A stretch of 64,000 bases of DNA from Polytrichum commune. Lineage: Eukaryota; Streptophyta; Polytrichopsida; Polytrichales; Polytrichaceae. The DNA lies in assembly GCA_950295325.1 (NCBI GenBank), contig OX485803.1, positions 42,299,554-42,363,553 on the forward strand, in the 5' to 3' direction. This document shows positions 12,046-24,114 of this stretch, one piece after another. The position numbers were made by a program, and so were the translations under genes. The notes under the pieces were generated by a model. It did no database searches. It was not told the origin of the DNA and saw only the letters and a program-made list of their open reading frames with translations. Position 1 is the stretch's first letter. Each line of letters starts with the position of its first letter.

Positions 12046-13267
12046 CAGTCAAGACTCTATAAGTGTTACCCTATAAGCATTATAATTTCATATGTGTCAA
12101 GAAAATTTTACTCCCCTACAAATACACAATTGGTAAGACTAGTGGGTGTTATGTGTTATGTGTTAAGTGTTATAACATGCTCTACTCCCTTCTTGTTAGT
12201 TGCACCTCTATATGTGTTAAATTTGAGAAAATCAAGGTGATAATATATGAGAGCATACATTTTAGACATGTAATCACATTTATCCCATAATCTTTGCAAA
12301 CAAGTTAAATATTCTCTCTTATTTAGAGATTCTTCCTCCTTGTGCACTTTCAAGCAATTTGGGAGAGGAGATGGTAGACAAAGGAGGTTTGGGAGTTGGA
12401 GTGCTTGTTGGGTGCTAGTTGGGGCTTATAGTACTTGATGTAGCATCTTTCAGACGCAACAATTAGGCAGGTGCAGGTATTGTATGGAGCTTCAATCAGG
12501 CAGGCAATTGATATATATCAAGTTGTTGTTATGGTTGAGTGGGCATGGCGTGTGGGAGTTACCACACCAACAATTCAAGATTGTTGGAGACACACGGGTG
12601 TTCTTTCGATATGTATTGAGAGAGAGATAGAGGAAGTTAGGCGCTTGGTAGAGGTTGATGAAGTTGCTACTCTACTTCATCAATTGACGTTGTTGTCATT
12701 TGATAGTGAGGTGGGTGACGTGATGAATGCTCATGAATACCTCAATTATGAATTGGAGTTTGATTTAAACCACCCCTATGAACCTACCAACGAGGAGTTT
12801 TTGGAGATGTATTCCTCAAAACATTAAGAAATTGATGTTGATGAGGTTATGGTTGATGTGGTAGAAGAAGTTGTAGGATTAAGTGTTGCTAAGCTTTTTC
12901 TAGAGACTTTGAACAAAGACCAAATGATACCCTACCACACATCAAGAGCATTCAAGGACTCTAGAAGGAAGTTTCATCTCATTATTTGGAAGCTTCTCGT
13001 CATACTACTATTGACTCTTTCTTTCGGTTAGTTTAGTTGGAAGAATCTCGTCAAGTTACTACTATATAGATTATTTCTTTCAATTAGTTAAGTTGAATTA
13101 TGTATTATCATTTGTACTTTCATGTTTTATTTTTATAAAACATTATGTTCTTCATTTTCGGAGATTTTAAGTGTTATTTCTATAAATGTTATTAAACGTT
13201 GGTATGAATTCTATATATGTTATTTTTTTGCTACTCCCAACCTATAACATTTATAGAGTCTTAACTG
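12046..13267 (+). mobile_element. pogo-like DNA transposon, 1222 bp, TA target duplication
   Basis: Both ends are visible. The left end reads TA|CAGTCAAGACTCTATAAG and the right end is its inverse, ...TTATAGAGTCTTAACTG|TA. A CAGT terminus with a TA duplication is characteristic of the pogo/Tigger branch of Tc1/mariner. The inside retains the C-terminal part of a transposase (12471-12830), so this is an internally deleted, non-autonomous copy. It lies a few hundred bases from the 5' end of a LINE. Confidence 0.85.
12471..12990 (+). pseudogene. pogo/Tigger-like transposase C-terminal remnant
   Basis: The open frame contains the hallmark post-catalytic motif of pogo-group DDE transposases: AW..GVTTPTIQDCWRHTG (compare AW..V...TI.NCWRHTGI in the family). 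It is followed by an acidic tail that stops at 12827; a further open stretch follows in the same region. The N-terminal DNA-binding helix-turn-helix and the DDE catalytic core are absent, so it cannot encode an active transposase. Confidence 0.75.
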
Positions 13268-13504
13268 TATATACTTTCAACATTCGTGCACATTTTATTG
13301 TTCCATGAGCTGGATGACTTGTGACTTGTTCTGAACAAACTGCGGTCATGCTGGCAATATTTTGTCCTAATAATAAATAGTGGTTCACTAAACATAACAC
13401 AGTAATATTCAATACATAGGGTTTCACTCTTTTCCAAATTGACATGACAACTTGTTTCGCTGAACACCAAACACTGGTCTTCAGTTTTGACGAGAAGCTC
13501 AGTA

Positions 13505-13893
13505 TGACACTAAATATGGTATTTAGTGTCATACCGTAACTTATGTCACTTATGATAACTTTTCGGATGACACTTTCTATGAGTAAGTGAACAAATATTG
13601 TAATGGATGAGGGATGATGGATGAGCTCATCCCATTGGCCAATACCCTACCTTCTCTTGTCAACAACTTGTGATGAAATATTGTCGTGGATGATTGAATT
13701 TTGGATGGAAAAACAATTGGTAAGTTACAGTAATTGCAACACTATACATCTATAATCCCCCCAAGAATATACAAGGAATGACAAATAATGTTGTGTTAAT
13801 ATGTAGTGTTGTGGTGACACTATATTGTGGTTTACAATTAGTATTGAGCAAGACAATTAGAATTGGTGACACTAAATATCACATTTAGTGCTA
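13505..13893 (+). mobile_element. MITE family B, copy 2 (best-preserved)
   Basis: Full-length ~390-bp non-coding element. Left end CACTAAATATGGTATTTAG, right end the inverse of CACTAAATGTGATATTTAG; both TIRs are themselves nearly palindromic. Internal landmarks ccctaccttctcttgtca and ggaatgacaaataatgt occur in the other copies (2421-2798; inverted at 63447-63818; inverted partials at 42741 and 46850). Family assignment is uncertain. Confidence 0.8.
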
Positions 13894-14639
13894 CCCCAAG
13901 GGCTTATTTTTGACGGGGGTTTATGTCACCTGGATGTTTGTGTAATCACATTCTTCAACACTCCCTACTTATTATTGCCATCAAAGGCGTTACTTATTAT
14001 TTGGTGTTCATTGTCATCAGTTTGGAGAAGACTATCCCCACGTACTAATGCTTCATGTATGCATCAGACGCCCCTCTCATTAAAAAAAGTAAGGTATGTG
14101 GGCCTTACACTAGTAGGATTGTGGGTACTACCACACACTTGCATTTAACATAATGGTCCTTTGGATCATAGTAGGCATTTGTCAAATGATCACTTTTACA
14201 AACTAGGTACTTGAAAATGCCATGTTGGGTACAATGGTAGGGCCTTAGTTGCCAGTAGACTTGACCACTTATTATGTACACATTTCAAATATTAAAAAAA
14301 TTAGAGTGAATTTCACCTTACTAAAATCAAAATGGGAAATAATGGAAGCATGTCCCATAGGTGAGGTTGTCAAACTAATTGTAATTTAAACAAAAGTAGT
14401 GATTAAAAAAAGTGGGTCCTGTGGCACATGATGTCAAAATATCTTAAATATAATATACTTACGACATAAAAAGTGTAAAATTGACCATGTTCACTGCGAG
14501 ATGACCCAAACAACAACTATTTGATTGGAGGTGGTAGATTTGGTTACTATATTGACTAGAGTTAGATTCGCTATTTTTAACAAAAATGGAATCACAAATG
14601 ATATTGCCTTTACCCTACTATCCTAATAGTGTTAATATG
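13894..14639. other. Intergenic, no gene recognised
   Basis: AT-rich, no recognisable gene or repeat. Confidence 0.35.
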
Positions 14640-15760
14640 TGGTCACTATTCTTAATTGTATGCCTATATTTGACTGGTATATAGCAAGGCTTATAGTTAA
14701 GAACTTACACCGAAGACATGTGTACATTCAGATGAGACTAGATTGTGTGCTCAAAATATAGACACCATTTATGGGGTCCATAGTGAAAACGATTGGGAAG
14801 GGCCTATGTGATCTTTCAAAGAATAAGAGAATCTTCACCTTGACTTCTTACAACTTTGTGAAACTTGGAAGCACCAAAGCCTTGAATAGATGAGATTTGA
14901 GTTCCCAACATGTGACTCCGACTCGTGTTTCTTTCCTTAAAGTGCCCATCAAAGCTTTCATATTTATAATTCTTCGCCTTTTACTCGATGGTTCAAAGTA
15001 ACCATGTGAATAGAAATCAATCCCATGGTATTTATATTCGTGGGTTATCTCAAGTTGGTCCTTGTTCTAGTTAAAATGCCTCTCGGTTTAACTTCCTTTT
15101 GTTGCATCCAAAGATCATGATTTTGGTTTTTAGATAAATTTACTTCAAGGCTAGAAGAAGTGCCAAACTCATGTAGTTTGTTCAGTGTTACTAGGCATGC
15201 TCTTGATTTAGAGGAGCATAATAGCATCATCACCATAAGAAAGAATGGCAACCAGCATATTAAATAAACATGGAGAATTGCCATCAATCTTGTCCAAATA
15301 TGTTTCAAGTTCATCAATGTACAAGCCGAATAGTGTGGGAGAAAGGGGACATTTTTGTTTATCACTAGTGTCAGACATTACTTCGGCATGTGTGTCACCA
15401 TTGTATCATACTTTTGCATAAATTGTGGTATACATGGCTTTTATAGCTTGTTGTAAATGAAGTGGTATGCTTAATTGTAGGCGGCGTTCCCAAAGTTTGT
15501 CATGTGCAACTATGTTGAAAGTTTTTTTGAAATCAACAAAACAAGAATAGAGACATCAACCTATAATATTTTATGTTCAATTAAAGTACGTAATGTGAGG
15601 ATGTGGTCCAAAGTAGATCTACCTTCCTTGAAACATGCTTGTCCTCTCATTCCAACCCCTTTCAATTCCACCGGGGAGTGCTCTCTTGTGAGCGGTGAGT
15701 AATGAGTGGTGAGCGATGACCGGTAACTTGTGATTGTTGAGGGGGAATGCAAAGATGTTA
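14640..15760 (-). pseudogene. Non-LTR retrotransposon reverse-transcriptase remnant
   Basis: On the minus strand, in shifting frames from high to low coordinates, the landmarks of a LINE-type reverse transcriptase appear in order. GQACFKEGRSTLDHILTLRT (15570-15660) matches the AGFR.GRST.DHI block. It is followed by a degenerate FVDFKKAFD block (~15510). Then come CPLSPTLF- and YADD-like residues in the 15045-15365 frame (ADD replaced by a decayed sequence), SSLEVNLSK (~15140) and a YK-YHGIDFYSHGYF block (~15030). Multiple frameshifts disable it. A fragment of the same family's 3' region is at ~55720-55890. This LINE differs from the zf-RVT-type LINEs at 10.1 and 58.5 kb. Confidence 0.75.
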
Positions 15761-16669
15761 TGTGAGCATGGTTTATTGTGAGGCACCATTATGGGAGCCT
15801 ATTGCCATGGATTCTCGCTTCATCTCCTCATTAAAAACAAACGTTTTATCTACAACAATGTGCTCTATCACCGTGCAATCATAATATTATTCATTTGAAT
15901 TCTTTTAAAAAATAACCTCTAATTTTCTCCTCAACATTACAAGGGTCTAAATTTTCAAATATGCAAACCATCTTCAATATCAGTGATGCACAAACTATGC
16001 ATGTTGGAAATCCATAGTCAATAACAATGTTGATGCAATAACAACAAGGAAGATTGAATAAAATTAAGATAATCACATATATAGAATTCCAAAAAGGAAG
16101 TAAGAGAATTAATATACGTTGTCAATTAAATTTAAGATAGTGCAAAGTTTAACAACATGAATCATTGAGCACCAAGAAGATCATATAAAAGCCAAGAAAA
16201 TAATATCTATTGTAATCTTTATTCAAATAAGGTTGTGTTTCCAAACACAATCAAAGGTACGTAAACCAAAATGAAGTTAAGTATAATGCATTTAGTTCCA
16301 CGTTAACAATTTTTAAAAAATATATTAGATGAATAAATATCATTCATTTATTGATGATTACTAGTGTTGGACGAAGAAGTACTTGATTTTGAACACTCAT
16401 CGGCAAACAAATCAAGATATTGTTTAACTCAAACATCATATTTAATCCGATTGTAGTAAACTTTATTAGGCCTAGATGCTAAAGGTCTTGCCATATTTTC
16501 TTGCCAAGGGGGAAGTGTAAAATATGGACAGGGGCTCGTCCACAAATCCGAATGAAAGGAAGAAGTTGCATAATGAGGAGTCCAAGAAATCACAATCAAT
16601 ATGTGATAAAAGAAAATTATGATGAAATAGAAAATTTTGAAATAAACAATAGAAATAAAACTATTGCCT

Positions 16670-19600
16670 AACTTACGCACAAAAATCATCAAGCTCAATT
16701 TCCTCATAATCATAATCGCCATCATCATCCTCAAGGTTTTCTACATTTACATCAAGTGTAGATGCGTATGCCAACAAGGGTTTAAGAGCATCATTGAACA
16801 AAGTGATGTCCTCTTCGAACCTCAAGAAATGCCAACCTGATGCTCGACACGCATGACGTGCAGCACCTGTGAGAAACAAACTTTAGAAGAAAAATAATTG
16901 AAGAAAAATAATGTATAATATATGATGTATGCTTGAGAAAAACAAATTACAAAGAAATTTGAGGAGGAAAAAAACATAAAAAAACCAATTTGTAGAAATT
17001 GATACATATTCCAACAGTCAAATCAACTATCTTACTACCCAGATTAGAACATGCTTCAATAAGCATTTGCATAAATATGGAGATTTTCTCCCGAGCTCCT
17101 CTGCATGGAGTATCACCATCATAATGCATAGTGAGATTATTTTTGTCAATGAAATTTGGAATGGATAGACTGGAAATAAGATCAAAATCAGTATTAACCA
17201 AGTCTTTGTCAGAATGAAGTTGAAAAGAAGGCTTTTGTTTCATCATTTCAGAGGTGGCACGGAGGAGCAAAACATCATTAAAATATCGAGTCTACAAAAA
17301 AAACACATTGAATTATTCATGTATGATATGAAATAAAAATAATGGAGGAAACATATGATTAAATATGTGAAAGTAAATATATTACCTTTTGATTGAAAAG
17401 AATTGAATGAGTGAGCATCATTCCATTGTAGCATGTCCTGAACAAAGAAATTTCAAGACAAACCGATTTGAGATATGGCATCAAAAGCTTCCTGAATTCA
17501 AGGGCTCCATCGTCGTGCAAATATTTCTTGCAAAATAAAAAAACGAATTGAATGGAATCAACATTTTTGGCATTCCAAGGAGGAATCACATAGTTCAGGA
17601 ACTGGCAGATCTTTGGGTATATCCGCAATAACAAGATTTAATAAAGGTTGAGTCACGTGATTTCCATGAAAGTGTACCTTACGGCCACAACTAATCTGCA
17701 CAAAGACGAATCATTGATCAAAAGATGGTTTAAAAAATAAATAAAAAGAAGACTTGAAATAATAAATATGGTACTCATAAAAATATTAAGGTTACCTTAT
17801 CAAGAAATGAAGACATTTCATTATATGTCGAAGGCCATTGTTTGGTGGCTTTGAAAACAATCTGCATATTGGCCACTGAATCATTAAGAACAAGCTCAAA
17901 GACAAGAAAATTATGATCCCGTGATATGAGATGAGGACAGAGAGTTTGAGCATCATGATGGATAATGCTGGAAATAGCAGGGGAATGCTTTGCAGGAGCT
18001 AGAAATCTTCGTGATTTGGATGGAGATTCAATGGGAATAGATTACTTTGTTGGGACATCTCGAGCATGTTTTCTAGTAGATTGGGTTGGCCTAACATCAA
18101 TATCATCTTGAAAAACTCGTTGGCTAAATTATATAGAAACGTCTCGAATGTCAAAGGCATCAAGGATATCACCTAGAACAACGACATTATCATCCGTAGA
18201 TTAATTAGATTGAACACAAGAAGGAATAGGAGTAGCTTTCTCTATGCTCAACCGTAAGTTTGCTCTAAATAAGGGATTTTGTCTATAGGGCATACAAATA
18301 CCATGCACATGACTAAAGATGGAGCAAAGTCCATAGTTGTAATTGATGCGTAGTAAACATATGAGAAGGGGCGACATTGCCTATCCAAATATTAAAGAAT
18401 GAAGATCATCTTGGACAATACCAGCAAGTACCAGCACATAGTTTCAGTACCTAAGAACACCTAAAACCAATGTGAGAATATATTTACATATGCAACAAGA
18501 ATATTAAAAAAATACATACTTGAGGATAAGGCATTTCAAAGAGGATTTACCAACTTTTTTTATCCTTCCACAATTTCGACCTCAAAATTGCATCTTTTTT
18601 CTTGAAGGACGTATAAAATGCAGAATCCCACAACATAATGCGCTATTGATCTATATATTTTTCAAACCCATTGGTTTGCTCAAAACAACCATATTGATGG
18701 AGATGTCATTGCCTAGCAGACATGATTCAAAATACGTAGTTGCCTCTTTTTGAAGCTAGATGAAGTAAAATTAAGCATCAATTGAAGAAATGAACGAGAA
18801 GCAAGTGCCTTGAAATCTAAAATATCAATTTCTATAGAATGAAAGTACCCGAGCCCAAAATGTCGCTTTATGAAGCCAAAGCAAGAAGTTTCTATTCGAA
18901 AGTGTCTTGCCCGTAGGAGATTTAGAAGATTTCTTATTAATTTTGCTTGTATTTCACAATACAACCAAGAAACTTTAGTCTCTGCATCTACAACCACTGT
19001 AGAAAGCATATGGAACCTCTCATGCGGCATTTATGGTTTAAAGACATTGTCGTAGTGTTTGGTGGTCTGCACGAGGATGCAAAAAATAATAAATAAATAA
19101 AAGACCAAAAAGTGACAAAAAATGAAATGCAAGAGATAATGATGACCTCAAATAAGAAATTGTCTGTCAAAGCCGGATCAACTAATGCCAATTGCTTATT
19201 GAATTGATTGGAATGGGATGACAATTTTGCTTGCATTCGATCATTACGTCTTATATAGCGTGGTACTACATCTTTTGGTGAGTTTAGGCACGGATTCATA
19301 ATTTTTTTGAATGGCTTTCTCACCCGCTTCAACAATTTCTTGTTGAATTTTTTTTTATTAAAAACAAAACATAAAACACTACAAAATTCAAAAAAAATTA
19401 AATTTTAGATACCAAATATTGTAGAATAATTGAGAAGAGATTGAAATAAATACTTATATATATATATATATGCAAAATATTTCTTTTGTCAATGTATACC
19501 AAAAAATTACCGGTTTGGCCACCATTTTTTTGAGATCATTTTTACTAAAGTAATTTTGGAAGAACTCAATTTTTTTTTCCTTTAGACTGCAAACGATAAA

Positions 19601-20300
19601 GAATGTGCATAGGATTTGTCTTTACATGATAATTCTCCATTGACCTATAACAAATTGCAAATGAAATAAGTATGAATGAAAAAAATTAAAAAAGATAACT
19701 TACTTGCTTATATCATTCATAACAATCAAGACTAGTAAAAAATTAGAAGAAATATCAAGAAAATTAGAGTCCACATAATAATGTCATTTGAGGTCGTCAG
19801 ATTGGAGTCTGTCAATGTACGGTTTCCATACTTGAAGCCTGTGATTTTCATCGAAGACAAAAAATATTTGTCCACTGAGCTTGACAAGGTCAACATGAGC
19901 TTGGAGAAAAAAATTTAATTGTTCATTAACACACTTTTAATTATCACTCTAAGATAAAGAAACCTTAGAAGTATTAAAGAAAAAAAATCATGTTCATCAA
20001 TAATTGAAACATGAAAAATTTTCTCCCAATTACGATAGCCATGAACAAAATCTGCCTCAAGTTTATTCACATTTGTTTGCAAGGCATGATGTACAATAAG
20101 CCTGGAAATCATGCGGCCAAGCGTGATGTTGAACCTATATTTATCTTTCGATAGGAACTTTAAAGATTCTAGAATGTCCACAATATTAAAATTTCCAGCA
20201 ATTCAAAGATCCCTAACCGCATTCTCATAATGTAGGCACAGGGAGGTCACTTCATTGTCAAGTTGACACCACATGCGGACAAAGTTTGCTACCCCTATAT
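16670..20300 (-). pseudogene. Intron-containing pseudogene: ParB-like DxNHR domain plus N4/N6 amino-methyltransferase-like domain
   Basis: A minus-strand series of exon-like segments with intron-like AT-rich gaps. In order: 20298-19990 (ISRLIVHHALQTNVNKLEAD then FVHGYR); 19890-19740 (FFVFDENHRLQVWKPYI, resembling the ParB DG.HR..A motif); 19640-19510 (ENYHVKTNPMHILYRLQ, donor gtaatt); 19335-19150; 18260-17797 (ends at donor |gtaacc); 17697-17385 (PPWNAKNVDSIQ, then CKKYLHDDGAL, resembling motif IV DPPW); 17283-17020 (CRGAREKISIFMQMLIEACS then KIVDLTVG); and 16878-16680 (AARHACRASGWHFLRFEEDI, SAM-binding-like). PPW before the DLT.G motif matches the permuted beta-class order of N4/N6 amino-methylases. 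It is disabled: TGA at 20203-20205, TGA at 19784-19786 (where Trp is expected), further stops near 18050-18130 and a damaged donor near 17020. I know the family only as plant proteins of unknown function. Confidence 0.65.
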
Positions 20301-20632
20301 TACATGCCATATATAATTTTAAAGTTTATGATATTTTTTCTACATATACATAACCATTGATAGTATCTTTTGTATACTTTTTTGAAATTTTTGGTCATAA
20401 TTTTTTTTAATAAATTTTTTAGTTCAACTCTGTGTCATTCTAGTTAGAAATGGTATGTTTTATGAAAAAAACAAATCATCAAATTTAGTTACCACTTTTA
20501 ACTATGTCATAGGTACTGTGTATATCTACTCATGAAAAAAAATTGATAAAATTTTGACTCATTTTGGTGGTGCAACTTACCAAAAGAAGATTTTTTTTGG
20601 TCGCACGTGGTGTTCAACTTGACAATGGAGTG
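20249..20632. repeat. Inverted repeat with ~30-bp arms
   Basis: The left arm (20249-20279, tcattgtcaagttgacacca...) and right arm (20600-20632, ...ggtgttcaacttgacaatgg) are reverse complements with few differences. The left arm overlaps the apparent coding region of the ParB/methylase pseudogene. The right arm lies in a minus-strand open frame (20507-20719) that I first considered as its first exon. The fold-back makes that exon doubtful. Confidence 0.6.
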
Positions 20633-21243
20633 ATCTACCCGTGAATGTAGGTGAACATCGGGAGAAGCTAGGAGGTAAGTTGCCGAAGGTGACAATGAAT
20701 TAATGTTGGAATCCATCATCTAGAAAAAAACACAAAACACATATAAAGATAGAACAAAGGAGGAAAATGAAAGGTGGTCATATAATTCATAACATGAAAA
20801 TGAAAAATATCTTATATGTATACATTCAAAGCCCAAAATAAAATAATAAACCAACACAATTGAAAACTTATTACAGAAATTAATCCAAGAACTTACACCC
20901 TATAACGATGCCACAGTAATACTAAAATCTACGTAAAATGATGATTTTTTGCAAATATTTTCATTGCTGAATTCTGCGACTTTGGAGGCTTGTAGGAAAA
21001 ACCAAAAAAATCCTTAAAATATGAATTTTTTCCATAATAACACATAGAGGTTTTCAATCTACAAAATAAATTTCAAGTCAAAAAGATAGAATGACAAGAA
21101 ATTATAGCCTTCTCAAGTTTAGGCAAATCTATGAGTTTGTTATTTTTATTTTTATTTTTATTATCTTCTTCCTTCACAAAACATTCCTAACAACTCCTAA
21201 TCTCTCATGTGTACTATCGCAAAGGAGCCTCCAAACAATGTCC

Positions 21244-21664
21244 TCCAAAGGCTTCTTTGGATTTTTTGTGAGGGGGATCAAGGAAGTGTGCGGTGCCGTA
21301 CACCTCCTTGACTTCTTGGCAAGAGCTCCAAAAGATCCTCTGAAAACATGTGCGGCACCGCACAGGTTTTCAGAGGCTCCTTTGGAGCTCTTGCCAACTA
21401 GCTCAAATGAGGCTTTTAAAGCCCGTGCCGTGTTGTACGGGTTTTTTGCACCTCCTTTGGAATACCACAAAGGAGGTAGAAAAAACTCGTATAGCACTAC
21501 ACGGGTTTTAAAAGCCTCCTTTCAAACACTGCAAAGGACCCCCCAACAAATTGTGTGGTGTTGCACATGTTCTTAAAGGATCCTTTCCAGTAATTCAAAC
21601 AACTTGAAAGGCGGTAGAAAAAACATGTGCGGTGCCACACGGGTTTTCCCTACCTTCTTTGAAG
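21244..21664. repeat. Cluster of six consecutive long palindromes
   Basis: Six hairpin-forming segments follow each other: 21244-21260, 21278-21311, 21316-21397 (82 bp, nearly perfect, arms ttggcaagagctcc... / ...ggagctcttgccaa), ~21409-21519, ~21531-21588 (degenerate) and 21603-21664. Most share a core GTGCGGYRCCGCAC (or GTGCGGTGCCACAC) flanked by A- or T-runs and cctcctttgg-like outer arms. The plus-strand open frame 21091-21576 runs through them but is low-complexity and follows the repeat structure, so it is not called as a gene. Confidence 0.85.
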
Positions 21665-24114
21665 TAGTTTTCGAGAGGTACCCAGAGAAAACCATTCCAT
21701 TCATGCTCTTTTATTTTTTGAACACATGTAAAAATTTCAAATACATTATTACATTTGTGTATGAAACTTGGTTTTCATTGTACACTTCTTTTCTTTGGCT
21801 TTTCGGAACATCGTTGCCGCTTCTCCATCTCTGTCTTTGCTGCTACCTTCTCTCCCTTCTTCCAATTTGTTTTCCGGTATTTTTGCTACCATTGTTTTGC
21901 CAATAATATGTTCATATACAATACACCATAAGATTTTAGTCCACATTTTTTACTTCTAACTCTATCATCATCTTTTACAACCTAGTACCTCACCGAAAGT
22001 TTCATGAGGCTCCTCTCATACCTCTTCATGGAGTTAGCCAAATGAGCTTCTCCAAACCCTAAATTCCTTATATAATGATTTTTTCAAACTTCTTTCGATC
22101 CTAACCACTTTGTTTGCTTGCCAATGTGAATAGAATCGTAATTTTTTTATAGCATAAATTGCACATAATTGCCAATGTGAACACAATATGCAATGCATGC
22201 AAGTCTTGATTTGCTAGAGTTGCCAAAACTTGTACAATATATAACTAATCCACATCATGTCTAAAAAACTTAATAAAAATACTATATATTATCTCATTCT
22301 TCATAGCTGCAATTATTTTTCATCATTTTTGTCTTGTTTAATATCATTTTTCCTACTCAATTTTTTATATATTCCATTGTTTTCTTGCCACCTCGTAAAT
22401 TTTGGATGATTTTAATGACTTTCTAGTCCTTGTCACATACTGCATATAAATTTCATGACACATATTTCTCACTTTTTGCGCCCTCATACGTATTATTAGT
22501 TTCGTACCGGGGGGGGGGGGGTGGCGTTGTTGCCAACACCCCTGGCACTTTGTTACGTATTACAAGTTTCGTACCGAAGGGGCATTGGCACTGCCGCCAA
22601 TATCCCTATGGCTCTCTTACATTTTTTTTGTTTTTTTTGGCAGCCCGACTAGAAACGACCATAAACCCTAAAAAAATGAATATAGGTGTGACAATAAAGA
22701 TTCAAGACATCTGTCTATGAATGTAAGTAGTCTAAAAAATTGATATTTTGGTCTGCACCAACCTAAGTTCGAATCCGGTTTGTTACATTGATAGGTGTTA
22801 ACCCCTAATTAGCTAGTGGTTAGGCATGAAATAAAATAAAACAAATACATAGAAGATTTTCCTATGTATAAGTGCATAGATCCTTCTTGATTACTTTTTA
22901 ATGAAATTAACCACTTTGAACCAACCAAACCGCTTGCTAACCCATCCGGCTGACTATTGCTCTCATAATTTTTTTTTCATTTCGTATCCTAATGGTATTA
23001 GTGTTGCCACCAAATACCTTTGTGCTCTCTCCAAGATTTCTTATTTTTTATGAGTTGCTTAAAAAATAAGAAATATAAAATGAGTCCTTAGGCAATGAAT
23101 TCAACTCTGGCTTGATCTCTTTTATTTTTGTGTAAGGAGTTGTTTTCATATTCTTCATATGTCTTGTTGTATTTATTTTCTTCTTCTTCATCATCTTCTT
23201 TAACTTTCATTTGATCTACAATATTGTTGGATAGATTCCCATTAAATTTTTCTTTTGCCTCCTTATTTTCTTCGTCCAAATTATTCAAATTTATATTCTT
23301 TTGTATTTCTACTAAATTCTTTATATATTTCTACACTACAATGTGGATTTTTTTCCTCATACTACTCGCTCGTTCTCAAACTCTCTTTGTTGTAAAATAC
23401 AATCATTTTCATATTTTCATTCTTCCATTCAATTGTGTACTAATATCATGATGATCTGCCTCTTGCATCTGTGATAGTAAAATCTAAGCCCTGTATAAAT
23501 CACATTTTATAACACTCACATGAATTTTGATGCATACTGCTACGTATATGTATTGAATCTTATCAATACATGGCTCTATTATATTGATGATAATATTTAT
23601 TTCAAAATATTTTGACAGCGTACACTTTCTTGGTTATTTTGCTGATGTGTAATCCAAAAGTTGGTTACAAGTAATAACTTTATTATCAAATTTAAAATGC
23701 TATGGAGGCTTGTAGTATTACAATGGATAGGGTTAGGGTTAAGATTAGGGTTGAAGAATTCTCTCTATTTTTTTTAAAGAAATTATTATAGTCATTTTTT
23801 TTAATTTTTTTCATGCAGAGACTCTTTTGTTTCTTTTCATTTTATTCTTTGAAAATGATTGCCTTCATAGCTATTGAAAATTTGGGTTAGTTCCTATTTT
23901 TTTTTCATTTAAGGTTTGTTGCGTAAGATCCCAATCTGCTAATACAAATAGTGTTTCATCTACTTATTTCAATTTCTCTCATTTTGTCCTTTATTTCTTA
24001 ATGACAACCATCAGAGCATCTAGATCATTAATGCCCTTCATTTTGCCTCTTGAGGATGATCATCATGTAAAAGTCTCGAAAAATTTGCTTAGCTTGGGGT
24101 TTAATTTCCAGATA
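21665..24114. other. Intergenic; degenerate short tandem repeat, poly-G and telomere-like motif
   Basis: No gene recognised. 22496-22625 holds two ~65-bp tandem units (each with agtttcgtaccg and a gccaaca/gccaata block), with a related third at ~22980-23035. A G13 run lies at 22509-22521. At 23727-23754 there is gggttagggttaagattagg, a short telomere-like motif. Confidence 0.45.

Noticed and set aside
20507-20719. Possible first exon of the methylase-like relic
   Set aside because: The segment contains one arm of an inverted repeat whose other arm lies in the next exon, so its coding status cannot be trusted.
21091-21576. 161-aa plus-strand open frame
   Set aside because: It runs through the palindrome cluster and its sequence simply mirrors the repeat; no domain is seen.
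22760-22785. tRNA B-box-like gttcgaatcc
   Set aside because: No matching A box or cloverleaf at the correct spacing on either strand.
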